Source: Strongyloides papillosus (taxonomy: Eukaryota > Nematoda > Chromadorea > Rhabditida > Strongyloididae). Taken from it: a stretch of 64,000 nucleotides of DNA. The notes beneath the pieces are model-generated. The model did not search any database, had not been told where the DNA came from, and was given only the letters and a program-made list of their open reading frames with translations. The DNA lies in NCBI GenBank assembly GCA_005656395.1, contig SRSI01000050.1, positions 2,356,001 through 2,420,000 of the forward strand, given 5' to 3'. The position numbers and the translations under genes were made by a program. The stretch's first letter is position 1. Each line of letters starts with the position of its first letter. This document shows positions 20,040-32,811 of the stretch, one piece after another.

Positions 20040-21255
20040 TTAAATTACTTTAACAAAATGTTAATTTAATATTAAATAATTTAAATTTTTTAGTTTATTA
20101 TTTTTTTGCGTTTAATATTAAACAAATTTTTTTCCTAATTAGCTAGAAATTTAATTTACCTTTTTTTATTACACTAGTTTGATCAAATGACCTATTACAA
20201 TCAGCGGTTCTAACTGAAAGTCTTTTGCTTACTATAAGAAAAATAATTGGAAAAGAAAAAAAGTTAATAAGAGAAAATCAATTTTGAAATTTGTTTCGCA
20301 AGTTGAAGTTCAATTAATTCTGTTAAAATAGTTAATGAAATAAAAAAAACTTTAGTAAGTTGTGATTAGATAAGGGAAATGTCATTTTCATAATAATATC
20401 AAAAAGATTAGTTAATCATTTCTTAAATTAGTGATACAACTTTTTTTTAAACGTTGTATCAATCTATTCATTAGAATTATTTTAAAGTCTATATTTTTGA
20501 TAAAATTGAGTACTATTAATATAAAAATGTTAATTCACTTGCATTTTCAATGTTATCCCGAAACTTATTGAAATTGGAAAGAATTTTGAAAATTGACTTT
20601 TTTGTCAAAGTATTTTAGATATTTTAAATTTTTGTCGTGAACATTATGTTATTAGTAGATATTATTTTTAAACCAATGAGTCATTAATATCGTAAATAAT
20701 TTCCTCTTTTTAACAATAGGAAAGTACTTAAAATTTATCATTTATACGGTAGTAGAATTACTAGTATCAAAATAAAAATTTAGAAACAAATATTCTTATT
20801 TCAAATACCATTTTATTTGTCTTTTGTTCATGAATATTATTTAAGAAGATATTTTCTATGATTCTATCACCAATGTTTATGTAGTGATGCATTCATGGAA
20901 GTAATTTTCTATTTTGATTGATAAATAAACCAATTGAAAGATCACCAATCAAAAAAAATGTAAAATATTATCGATTAGAATTTTTTTATTGTGAATTGTG
21001 ATGAATTAATTAGTGATAAAAGTTGATATGATACTATTAGTAGTGAGACTTATTTTCATCTTGAAATAAACATGTTTGATCACCTTATAACAACAGAAGA
21101 TTTGTAAATGCTGCGATTTACGTGGGATGATATGTATTTAAATTCATAAAACAACGTTACTTTTAAAAGAAATAACGTGATAATGTAATTACAACTATAT
21201 ATTTTCTGCTTTTTTGTACTTATATATTGAATATAAATATAAAAATAAAAGGTAT
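20040..21255. other. 3' block of copy 3, no gene
   Basis: AT-rich block shared with the tails of copies 1 and 2. It shows the empty insertion sites for the solo LTR (about 20,140), the piggyBac-type element and the Tigger-type element. A 62-codon frame at 21080 is AT-driven and not conserved. Confidence 0.55.
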
Positions 21256-21922
21256 ATTTAAGTAGCAAAATCTTATGTTCATGATTCGGTTTTTTTTTTG
21301 TAGAAACATTCGTGCTTACAGTATAATTGATAATTAATTATGTATATTGTTTCACGAAGTTCTCGACATTAATGCTCAAAGTTGTTTTGAAATATATAAG
21401 TTTTTACGGCACTTTCTTTCATTATCAAGAAGTCCAATAAACACCATAAAGTTTTCTGTTTTTAACTCAATTTTTATCAAAAAGTAGTACAAGATCTCAA
21501 AAAACTTCAAAAACTGAGAAAAAGTCTCTGGAACAGGGATCTGTGTACTGATTTTTTTAAAACAAATCTTTTATCATATGGACTTTTCTTTCGACGACAG
21601 ATTTTTTTGTGCATATGACCGAAACCGTCATATCATTATAAATTTCATAAATTTATAACGTTTATTTATTTAAAAGATAGTGATAAAGATTATTACAAAA
21701 CATTGGTAGTTTTCATTAAACATTAAATCTATCAATCATCTTTTTTATACATTTTTTCATACAAAAGATTTTTCTTTTTAAAAGATTATCAGTTTACACT
21801 TTAAAAAGATAAAAGATTCATTCTTATTAAAGTTTTCCGGAAACATAACATTAATTTTTCTATTCCATCAACCTAGAAAATAATAGCATTTTAATTCGTA
21901 TTAATTTTATATAATTCTGAAT
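21256..21922. other. Upstream region of the MATH-BTB gene
   Basis: No coding frame is supported. It presumably carries the promoter of the gene starting at 21923. No motif can be named. Confidence 0.4.
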
Positions 21923-23022
21923 ATGCCTTCTAACGAATCTTCTTCAAGTGAGTTGTTTTGATTTATTTTTTTTCATTTCAATATATTTCAGATCCTAATA
22001 ACCGGCTTATTAGTAAAAAAAATATAGAAAAAGCTGGTATAGTATGGGCAATAGATAAATTTTCTATTTGTAAAGAAAAGCCAGGTGAATTGAGGCAAAG
22101 TCCAATTTTCAGTTCCAATACAGACGATAAAATAAAATGGTCTTTACTTATGTATCCAAATGGTAATGAGGATAAAAATAAAGACTACATATCACTTTAT
22201 TTAAAATGGGAAGAAATCGACAATATAGATGTAAGGGCAATGTGGATTTTCTACGTTAAAAATTTTGAAGGAGAAAAGAAATATATAAAATTTACAAATA
22301 CAACCAAATTTAATGGAAATGAAATGTTGTGTGGTAACTCAAAATTTTTTAAAAGAGACTTATTATTTAAAAGTGATAGTAAATTTTTGGTAAATGACAC
22401 ATTAATATTAGGTTGCGAAATTTTTTATTTTTGTGGTCTTGAAAGTAATGCTAATACTCAAACAAATAATAACGGAAACGAACCTTTGAATACATTAACG
22501 AATGATTTTGGAAGAATGCTTGAATCAGCTAAGTTTTCAGATTGTGTTGTCAAAGTAGGGGATTCTAAAATAAGAGCCCATAAACAAATTCTCGCTAGTA
22601 GATCAGAAGTCTTTGATCATATTTTGACAGGTAAACAACATGAACCTACCCCAAATGTTATTGAAATAGATAAATTTTCTCCAAAGGCTGTTAAAGAGAT
22701 GATAAAATATTTGTACACTGGGAATTTACCAGAAATGGATGAAATGGCTTGTGAAATGTTGGCAATCGGAGATGAATATATACTAAACCCATTGAAATCA
22801 AAGGCAGAAGAGAGTTTAATCAACAGTTTGACTAAGGATAATATTTGTGATTATCTCGTAAAAAGTGAAGCACATTCAGCTGAAATTCTTCAAAAATGGT
22901 GCTTGCGATTTATTTATTTGAATCCTGAAATTACGGTTAATATTTCGGAATGGGATAAAGTTGCCGATGTTCATCCTTTATTGGTTGGTAAACTCTTTAT
23001 GATTTTTGCTAATATAGAATGA
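21923..23022 (+). CDS. MATH-BTB protein (SPOP-like cullin-3 substrate adaptor)
   Basis: Exons 21923..21947 and 21992..23022 are joined across a 44-bp intron, giving 351 residues. A divergent MATH domain (about 20-165) would bind substrates. The BTB/POZ domain (about 184-290) has the standard FSDCVVKV, AHKQILASRS and IKYLYTGN landmarks, and a short BACK-like region follows. This is the SPOP/BATH layout, whose members bring substrates to a cullin-3 ubiquitin ligase. No nuclear localisation tail is seen. Such genes are expanded in nematodes, so the substrate cannot be inferred. The nine-residue first exon is short but phase and splice sites agree. Confidence 0.85.
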
Positions 23023-24930
23023 TTTGACTTTTAAAATAGATTACATTAAACACATATGTTATTAACCTTTGCAATAAATATTTTTAGTGTTTTAATACTG
23101 ATTATTTAAAAATTTTTTTTTCATGTAATTTGAAAAGTGTCATTTTAATTTTATTTCCTAATTTTATTACAGGTGATAGAAGTATTCGAAATTTCCTATA
23201 TTCTCCAATAGCTGTAGATTCAAGTTATTGATAATTTCCATTTTATTTCTATAAGACCAAAATTTTGAGTTTTACAAAAAAATTTTAATTCCTTTTTAAA
23301 GAAGTATGTATGAAGTTATCAGTGCATAAAGCTTCACTCTATATCTTTACAATTAATGGTATTATTCTTAACAATTTAATAAATTTAAAAATGTGTTAAT
23401 TAATTGATAAAATATACCCTTAAAAATGTAAAATTAAGTTAGTTTTATTAATCATGGATAGTTTATAGCTACATATTTTTATAAGTTCTATAAAAAAACA
23501 GTAGAACCTATGCAATGAAATAGTATTTTGCGTCAATCACAAAAGTATTATTGTCATTTGATATTTTAAAATTTAAATATAATTTCATTTTTTTGATGAG
23601 TGGAACATTTTAGCTTCATTTCTTAAAATTGTCACTTTTTGTGTGTACAATCTTAAAAAGATATTATTATTTTGGATAAAATATAAGTTCATACCTAAAA
23701 ATTAAAATGTAACTTTTTCTAAAAAAGAAAATTTTTTAAATACAAAAAAAACATTGACGTCTTTTCATTTATAATGTAGTGATTTAATCATAGTAATAAT
23801 AAAGAAATAAATGTATTTTGTTGAGTGACAGAAATTGATATTGAGGAAATAGAGAAACGATTTAAATAATACACTTACTTCGATAGTAATATGAAGATAT
23901 CTTAACAATTCAAAAACTAACACATAATAATTACTTTATTTCTAATAGAAACAAAAATTGAAGAATCTGTATTAAACGACTTACAATGAAAAAAAATCAT
24001 ATATCGTAAAACCTTTTTCCGAGTTCAATAATTTCTGATATGTTAAGATTCTAAATATCACGCGTGAAGTAATTGTTTATTAATTTCCTTCAATCTTACA
24101 TACTTTGTATATGAAATTTTTTATATTTATTGATACAAACTACAGATACTTTTTTCTGCTTTTAAAGTCATAAAAATTTCTTCCTTTTATCAGATTAAGA
24201 TAAATATTTATAAAACTCAAATTTTTATTAATCTGCAATCCGATAATTTTTATCATTTTTAAAATGTCATTCAATTCAAAAAATGAATGAAATCATTATT
24301 ATTCAAAAATAATAATAAAAACTAAAAATGTTGATAAAATATATTTACATATCTTAATATTCTAATTTCAATGGATTTTTAAATTTTCATCTAATAGAGT
24401 TATTTCTCTTTATAACATTTTTATGGAGAATGAAATATTGAAACCTATAAATTCTTAAAAAGTATAAAATTGCCATCGTCAAAAAACATACACATATTTT
24501 TAAAGTTTACAAAGTAATAATGTAATTGTGAATGGAGAAAATGACTAAAAAATAGTTCAAAATAATATTCAATTTCCAAGTAGTTTTGATTATCAGATCA
24601 TAAGCTCTTATTGTTCTTATAAATAACTTTACTAATTTTCCAAAATCCTATAGATTTTTAGTACATTCTTCATTAAAATTAATCAGGAATTGTATAATGT
24701 AAAGGATAATAATATAAAAATTTGAATTTAATAAATGTAACAAATCATTAATATTTTACATCGATTTTAAGGGCCGTTTCATCTTTTATTCTACGTTTTA
24801 TTGCTACATTGTTACATTGTATTCAGTAAATTAAGAAATTTTTATTATAATTTTATACAAAATTTTATTACAGTATATGTTAAAGTAAAATTTTTCTATG
24901 AAAAAAAATGATGTAATGACTAGATTTTTT
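23023..24930. other. AT-rich intergenic region, no gene seen
   Basis: About 1.9 kb of AT-rich DNA between the MATH-BTB gene and the fragmentary coding-like region at 25 kb. No domain, RNA gene or terminal repeat was recognised. Confidence 0.5.
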
Positions 24931-24944
24931 CATTAAACATTTTT

Positions 24945-25550
24945 TTAGACAACATGATCATATTAGTAATGATATGGCTGATATGATCTTCAGGCGTAAG
25001 ATTTCCATCTCTGTTGATTTGGCAAAGCCTTAAGGGGCTGAATATAGATGGATTCACTGCTAATCAACAGATGATAATCATTTTCAACTGGAAATTATTC
25101 TGTTACAAAAAGTAACTAAAACGATATTGACAAATTCGAAATCTCTGAATCAGAACATTTTCTTGAAAGTAAGAATAGAGACGGTTGTTTTAAAATCACT
25201 TCACTTCAAAGGAAGGTCTGATATAAGTAAGTTTAAATAACTAGCAATTTATCTTGTAAATTATTTTTTAAGACATTCCATCCTACCATAAAAGAGTTTT
25301 TTCGCTCTATATAAAAATTATCAGCCTTGATTCTGATGATTATTTACAATGCTTTGATGTACAAGAATCAAGAGAACTGGAGCAGTTTCACTAATAGTGT
25401 ATCTAATATACAATGTCAACTGCTTCCCGTCTTTTAACCTTTTGGCAAGACTATTACTTCTCAGACACCACCGTTATGAAGCTATTAAAAGGTTGGTCAA
25501 TTTGCTTTTGCTCTATTGTTGTTTTTGAGCATCTCAAGAAACAAATTTAG
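24945..25550 (+). pseudogene. Possible broken or multi-exon coding remnant (unrecognised)
   Basis: The composition is less AT-rich than its flanks, and several open stretches abut plausible splice signals. One frame at 25275..25394 follows TTTTTAAG and ends in ELEQFH and stop. An ATG frame at 25413..25550 (45 residues, starting MSTASRLLTFWQDYY, with one hydrophobic segment and a basic end) looks like a small membrane protein. The pieces do not join into one frame without a stop. I cannot name a family, and a small real gene at 25413 is also possible. Confidence 0.3.
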
Positions 25551-26525
25551 AAGACGGAGTCTGATGGTTGTAATAGACTTTATAAAATGATTCACAATTC
25601 TTATCAACAAATGATGATAAATTAAATAAATAAATATTGTGAATTGCAAATCACTTAAATTGTATCCTTAATAATGTTAGATGTTTAATGTGTCGATTTT
25701 TTTATTAATAAAATTTGTAGTTTAGTTTTTCCTCTTGTTAATTAGCTTCTTATTGTCTTCAACTACCTTTTATAATTTCTTACGATATCATATATTTTCT
25801 TTTATTGTTGTACAATTTATTGAAAATTATTTATCGTTAAGACATATACAGAAGTAAAATTATGTTAACACCAAAATCATCGTATTAACGATAATTATAT
25901 TCATTCATTACTTCTAATAAACAATTTTTGATGGTTAATATATGTTATAAAGTACAATAAAATCTTTTTAATATTAATTGATAATGTTATAAAATGATAA
26001 ATGACAATTTAATGCTTCGTTAGTTAATGCTAGTAAACATTTTTTGAATAATTAAAATCCTGGCGGCAGTGTTATATAATATTTATGTAAATGAAGATGA
26101 TAAATAGATTTGTATATGTTTCTATTTGTTGTATAAATTCACGAAATAACTTAACAGCATTAATAAAATTCCTGTAAATGAAAAGTTTCGTTACAACAAT
26201 TAAAAAAATTAAACTTTTGGTGATTGATAAGCAATTGCATAATTATCTGTTTATTGACGAAGATTAATTAACAGACACTTTATTTTAATTTATCGTTCAC
26301 ATTAAAAAAAAGAAATTTGAATTTTCAATCTTATAAATTTTTAGTTGAAGAGAATGTTTCTTAAGTTGATCTCCCTCCTTACACCACTTTCTACTGAATC
26401 TTAAAAAGAAAACTTCTGGTAAAATGATAAAAGCTAAAAAAATTACAAAATAAATTTCTCCTAATTATTTCTACTAAAACAAAAATCCAATTAAATTATA
26501 TAAATTTTCAGATCATAAAACAATA
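25551..26525. other. AT-rich region upstream of the cyclophilin gene
   Basis: No coding evidence. The final ~100 bases precede the cyclophilin start and may include its promoter or a 5' intron (TTTTCAG just before 26513). Confidence 0.4.
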
Positions 26526-27088
26526 ATGACAAGACCAAAGGTATTTTTTGACGTTGCCACACAAACAAGCAAGCTCGGAAGAATTGTCTTTGAATTGTAT
26601 GAAGATGTCGTCCCAAAGACATGTAGAAATTTCAGAGCATTATGTACAGGAGAGAAAGGTGTTGGAAAATTTGGAAAACCATTACACTATAAAGGTTCAA
26701 CATTCCACAGAATTATTCCACAATTTATGATTCAAGTATGTTATGAGAGATATATTAGTTATATATTTTATTTTAGGGTGGTGACTTTACACATGGAAAT
26801 GGCATTGGAGGTGAATCAATTTACGGAGAAAAATTTGCCGATGAAAATTTCACTTTTACCCACTCCTCACCAGGATTGTTATCTATGGCTAATGCCGGAA
26901 AAAATACTAATGGAAGTCAATTCTTTATTACAACTGTCGAGACACCATGGTTAGATGGTAAACATGTAGTTTTTGGAAAAGTTGTTGAAGGTATGGATGT
27001 TGTTAAATCTATTGAGAAACTTGGTAGCAGAAGTGGGACTCCTTCACAAAAAGTTACCATTGAAGAGTGCGGAGAATGCAAGGAATAA
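26526..27088 (+). CDS. Cyclophilin-type peptidyl-prolyl cis-trans isomerase
   Basis: Exons 26526..26735 and 26777..27088 with a 41-bp intron give 173 residues, the normal size for cytosolic cyclophilin A proteins. The catalytic Arg is in [11 protein letters not shown] (about residue 62), followed by [18 protein letters not shown] and the cyclosporin-contacting Trp in PWLDGKH (about 128). The [14 protein letters not shown] insert marks the divergent-loop class common in nematodes (for example CYN-3 and CYN-7 of C. elegans). No signal peptide is present, so it is cytosolic or nuclear. It catalyses proline isomerisation during protein folding. Confidence 0.95.
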
Positions 27089-27377
27089 ATATTTTTAATT
27101 TCTTCTTTATCCCTTAGTTGAATTAGTATCTGTTTTTTCATTGTTACCATTTGTTAGAATTTAATTTTGATAAATAATAGTTATACTAGAACTTATTGGT
27201 GAATAAATGTATCATTTAAGAAAGCTATATAATTAATCTATACTAGTAATTATTATATTAGAATTACAGATTTTATCTTTCAAAAATCAAAGCGAGTATA
27301 GTTATCAGATGTTAGATAATTATCACTAAACCTTTATATATATATATAAAATACAAATAAAAAAGACTAAAAACAAC

Positions 27378-29069
27378 TTAAGAAGATGTTTCTTGAACTA
27401 AAGTTTGATCCAAAGCTTGTTCAATAACTTTCATTGGAATACCACCAACCTTCTGTGTCTTCTCTGATTTTGATGAAGGTAGGTTTATCAAAGGAACTTT
27501 ATCAGCCTTGTAATCTAAAATGAATTGAGATATAATATCTCCTGAGACATCTGGATTGTCACATAAAGCTAATGTCCCATATAAGACATCAATTATTGCT
27601 ATTAAAGGAAGTTCCGCATTACCAAGTCCCAAATTATCCATTATCTGTAAAGTATAAAAATTATTACTTATTTTAAATAGTTTAATAAACATACATGATC
27701 ACAAATGGGATCTTCACCAGTATAAAAGATTTGTATACTATCTTGAACAGTTATTATGCTATCCATCGAAGACACTGAGGTACTTTTTGTTACACCTGTA
27801 CTATTTACTTGATCCTCATCAGAAGTTGGATGGTCCTCTTTAATAACAGAATGTTCTTCACTAATAGGTTTAAGGATCTCAATACTAAATTTAACATCTT
27901 CTGGAGTTCCTTCTGTAAACAATACTAATGACAAACCATCATTTAATCTCGATGCCGTACATTCATTCAACTCATACATCGGTTCCTTATTCCATGGAAA
28001 ATTCTTTCCAAATTGATCATACAAAAGACAACTCTTCCCATGTTTTGTTATAATCTTATCATTCTCATCAACTATTACAACTGCCGGAATATCCGATACA
28101 CCTATCGTCTTTGATAAATTCCCCAACCTTACTTTATCATAAGGAAAAGCATACCATGGCATTTGATCATAAAAAGTTTTATAGGAACTCTCACTTAAAT
28201 CACTACTACAAAAAATAAATTCAATATTAAGTTTTAATGTTTTCATTTGTTTGTAAATTGGTATAAGTTGTTTGACGAGATTTTTACATGGTGGAGCCCA
28301 GTTTGCTCCGAATATGAGGGCTTTAACAGTATTTGAGATTGTTGAGTAGTCAACTTCGACTTTACTTTTTCCGTTACTGTCTTCGTTTTTTTTGTATAAC
28401 TTTCCTTTGAAGATTGATGTTAGGGGTTCATCGAACCATGGGTAGTTTGCTCCACATGGATCTTCCATTAGCCAACGTTTGGCTTCATATGTCATTACTT
28501 TTTTAGACTCAGTTTCAGTAAGGCAAAGTAAAGGAATTTTACTGTAATGTAATGTTCGTAGAAATTTCCCCAGGAAGAATGATGAATTAATATCTAACTT
28601 GTACCAGAGGTCTTTTTGATCTGATGGAATGTTTATTGAATTTAGGAGATTAGTATAATCACTGTTAGAATTATTATCCAGATCAAAGACTATCACTACA
28701 TTCTCTCCAATATATGATGTACCTTCACTCTCCTCTTTTTTAATCTTCTTTCTCTTTAAACTAAAAAATTGCTTCAATTTCGATGATCTAAAATAAAATA
28801 TATTAATTAATGTCAAACACATAAATGATAAAATACGTTTTATTATTCTTATCAACACTCCTTTCCTCGTTAATTCTACTTGAAATGAGTTGTGGGATGA
28901 GGATATTCAAATCAAGATGTAATCGATCACTACTTTTAAGGAGGTAAAAAAGTACAAATTTGTATGAATTAAAAATACTCCCAACAGTTGTCTCCTCATG
29001 AACATCTGAATGTATTTTAAATATCTTCAGCTGCTTTAATCCTCCATGAAATAACTTTTCAAAGGACAT
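27378..29069 (-). CDS. Nucleoredoxin-like protein with altered active site
   Basis: Exons 29069..28837, 28787..27695 and 27644..27378 give 530 residues. The layout follows nucleoredoxin: an N-terminal thioredoxin-like part, a central thioredoxin-like domain, a FPWNKEPMYEL stretch that mirrors the FPWHPKP element, and a C-terminal thioredoxin-like part ending near PLIAIID. In the central domain the redox motif WCPPC reads WAPPC (residues 241-245; codon GCT at 28297-28295). The nucleophilic first Cys is therefore gone, while the resolving Cys remains. Disulfide reductase activity is doubtful, and a scaffold role like that of nucleoredoxin in Wnt signalling is possible by inference. The gene converges on the cyclophilin gene. 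Confidence 0.8.
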
Positions 29070-30799
29070 CTTCTCTAGAAAGATATTTAGAATAAATAAA
29101 ATTTAAAATGGAAAATCAAATAAAGTTGTATTTAAAGAAAAGATGACACAAAGAACAGTTAATATTATTTTAATGACTACAGACATTTAGATGCCGTTTA
29201 TCAAATAAAAAAAGAAATGTACATTGTATATCTGTTTTAATTCTAGTGTTTATTGACACAAAACTTATATAAGTACTTTTGAAGACAATATAATAAAATA
29301 ATGTTAATCTTATGTAAATAGACTGGCACAACATTAATCAAAAATTGATGATTAATATTAATAATATTTATAAATAAATAAAGCTGGTGATAAAAATAAT
29401 AATTAAATTATAACGATAAAATAAAAATAAAATCTCTTAAAACTTTCAACAGAATTGTTATTAGCTACCAAAATAAAAAACACTGTGTTATAAAAGGATA
29501 CAAAAACTATAATGATGGAGGAAACCAAAAATTATTTTAACTTAATGAGAGGGATAATATAATATGTCAGAGACAGAAAAAAGATACACCATATAATAAT
29601 GGAATAAATTATTTTCTTTCAAATACTAAAAATTGCGAGGCTATTACATCGAGGAACAGAATATGCTAATGAAGACAAAGAAGTATCCCTAATATACAAT
29701 ATATAAATATATTTTGTAGTTGAGAATAACTTATATCTAAATTTCAAATCAGATTAAAGCTAAACAAAGTAGATAAAAGTAACAAGATAACTTTGACAAA
29801 ATATTAAAAATAAAGAGAGTAGAAGATGATTTATTTGTGAAATTGTAATGTGATAAGTAGGAAAAAAATTAATTACAAAGAGCTGAAATATTATTAATTA
29901 TCACTCTTGTTAAAAAGAAATAATATAAGACAAAAAGATTTTTTTCTTTTTGATATTATTAAAATAATGTATATATTCCTCCTCTTCTGACAACCGCGCA
30001 AACATGACGATGATGATTACAGATGATTACAAAATATAACAATATAATATAGTTACATGAAAATATATAAATAATAGTAAGGCAAAAACGGAGAAGTTAA
30101 ACACAGCAGGTCACGAAAGATGTTGTCTATAATTGTTTTAGTTAAGTTACAGATTTGTGATGACTTGTGATGATGGAAAGCGGTAATTGTTTCTTTATCT
30201 TTTAACTGTACTTCATGTATCAATTGCCGAAGTTTTGCGTGTTGATTTTTTTATTATATCTTTTAATTACTTTTAACATGCCCCTCTCTTTAATTAGTAG
30301 TTTTGATTAATTCGTTTTTGATTAGAAAAGATATCCCTCTTTACCATAACTATTTATTTGAATGAAAATAATTTCCTTGTTAAAGTTTTCAATGGCAAAA
30401 TTTAATTTGAATCACCAACCACCCTATCTGACAAAGTACAAATAAGGCAGATGGTAACTGTTGAACCTTTTTTCAACATAGACTTCTAACAATTGCTTTT
30501 ACTGCATCTTATCCTTTCTACACCATTTAACATTTTGTATCTAAACTTAGACAGGGACACACTTTTCAACAACATAATTTCCTCAAACGAATATATTAAT
30601 ATTCCTTATCGCTTTTTAATAAGGTCACAAAGTTCTTTGTATTATTAATTTTGTACTATTATTTTATGGCCTTATCTCCTATCAAAGATTTCTGTATATT
30701 TTTTAAAATTTTTTAAGTCAGTTTTATTTTAGTTAAACAGGGTTGATTATTGGATCTAACCTTTGAAAACTCAGGCTCCCTAATTGTAACATCGTCTTA
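29070..30799. other. AT-rich intergenic region between divergent genes
   Basis: About 1.7 kb between the nucleoredoxin-like gene (minus) and LSM12 (plus). It should hold both promoters. No RNA gene, repeat or coding frame was recognised. Confidence 0.5.
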
Positions 30800-31479
30800 A
30801 TGTCTTCAGAAGTTTTTTCTATGAGTTGTTTCCCAAATGACGATGATTACCAAGGTAGTTTGAGCGCTCTTTTTGCTCAAGGTTCATTAATATCTATGAC
30901 CTCAAGAACAGGGGAAGTTCTCGAGGGTATTCTACTAGCATACCATTTAGATTATCAAATTATGGCTATCTATATTCCAGAGACTAATGAGAAGAATCCA
31001 CAACTGAAGATAGTAAATATGCATCACTTTAACGATGTTAGTTTTTTTGATGATTTGTCAAAATCAAACATTAATATTTTTTGCTTTTATAGGTTAAAAT
31101 ACTCAAGGCCCCTCAATCGGGATTTAAGTTACCATTTCCGACAACAAGTACCTCTGAGGAAAGAAATAGTCGAATGGCAGCAGCTATTAAAAAAAGAGAA
31201 CAGCAGTTTATGAAGGAGGAGATTTCAAGAGAGGGTCAGGAAGCATTTCTTGTCCTCCAACAAACTATTGACAAAATAAGGTGGGATAAAAAAGATATCG
31301 TGGTTTTAGATTGTGTTCGGATAGTTGAACCATACACACCTGAGTGTGTCCAACTTTTGAGCGGTGATGAAGAATCTAGTGTCAGCAATAAAAGATCGTT
31401 GGAGTATGTTACTAATTGTTTAAAAACTAAAAATTCCATATTGGAAAGAATTTTATCTTCTTCTAACAAATCTGTTTAA
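30800..31479 (+). CDS. lsm-12: LSM12-like RNA-associated protein
   Basis: Exons 30800..31036 and 31093..31479 join in phase 0 across a 56-bp intron, giving 207 residues. The first part is an LSm-like fold (QGSLISMTSRTGEVLEGILLAY, about residues 27-85). The second is the anticodon-binding-domain-like part of LSM12, with EGQEAFLVLQQTIDKIRW, IVVLDCVRI and PYTPECVQLL landmarks. LSM12 proteins act with ataxin-2 in mRNA metabolism. The symbol is assigned by family resemblance. Confidence 0.85.
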
Positions 31480-31774
31480 TTTCTTGGCCCTTATTAAATA
31501 TATATATTTGTTGTATTATTTTTTATATTTTAAAGGAAATCATGACAACCGTTATTGTGATACTGTTGTTGTTTTTTTTTAATTTATTTCACAAATCTAG
31601 ATTTATGTTTATTAATAATAAATATATATCTTCACCTTTGTTCATTTGGAAAAAAATCTTAAAATTGAAGATAAGAAAGTAAGTGGAAAACAAATAATGT
31701 ATTCACCATAAAGTTTATGGAAAAATAAACAATAACATATAACAAATATCCAGAGAGAGAAATGTTTAACAAAT

Positions 31775-32255
<481 letters not shown>

Positions 32256-32811
32256 ATTTTAACCACTAAAAATTCAAAAAGATATTCAAATAGGTGAAAC
32301 AAAAAGTTTAAGAATTAAAGTTTAAAATAATAGTAGAAAAAGTATATTTCGGTATTAGATGAAAAATAAATTGTAAACACAAAAAAGTAATTTTTGAAAA
32401 GAAGATATTGTTTTTAGGGGGGTTAAAAAAGAGTTGTAGGTAGAAAAATTGTGTTGTTGGGGATAAATTCCATACAGTAAAAAATATACGTTTCTCAACA
32501 GGTTTTCTATGTAAGAGTAACTTTTGGTATAGTGTTTCTCCGTTTTTTGAAAGTGATCAAATTGTAGTGCACCTCATTCAAGGTGGTTATTGTGTGACAG
32601 AAGGATATAATATAGGGAAAGTTAAAATATCATATTTTGAGGATAAATTGACAAGTTTAATGTATATAAATAAAGTTTGCAAAGTATATATATTTTAATA
32701 ATCCTTTTTATACTTAATAAATATATATCTATCTATCCAAATCATTAATTTAATCTACCTTTTTATTTTATTGATCATTTTACATTTAATGTTCCACCTG
32801 AATTGAAAAAG
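32256..32811. promoter_or_regulatory. Shared upstream region of rpl-23 and dpy-19
   Basis: A 556-bp gap lies between two genes transcribed apart. It must contain the start regions of both. No specific motif is claimed. Confidence 0.45.

Larger units (their letters stand above)
13690..21255. repeat. Copy 3 of the triplicated locus unit (split by an LTR retrotransposon)
   Basis: The left part (13,690-13,979) and right part (18,629-21,255) together make about 2.9 kb that follows the order of copies 1 and 2. The 4.65-kb retrotransposon sits where copy 2 reads TTTCTAATATTTAAAAATA. The Ly6-like gene is intact here, but the small secreted ORF is ruined. Confidence 0.75.
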
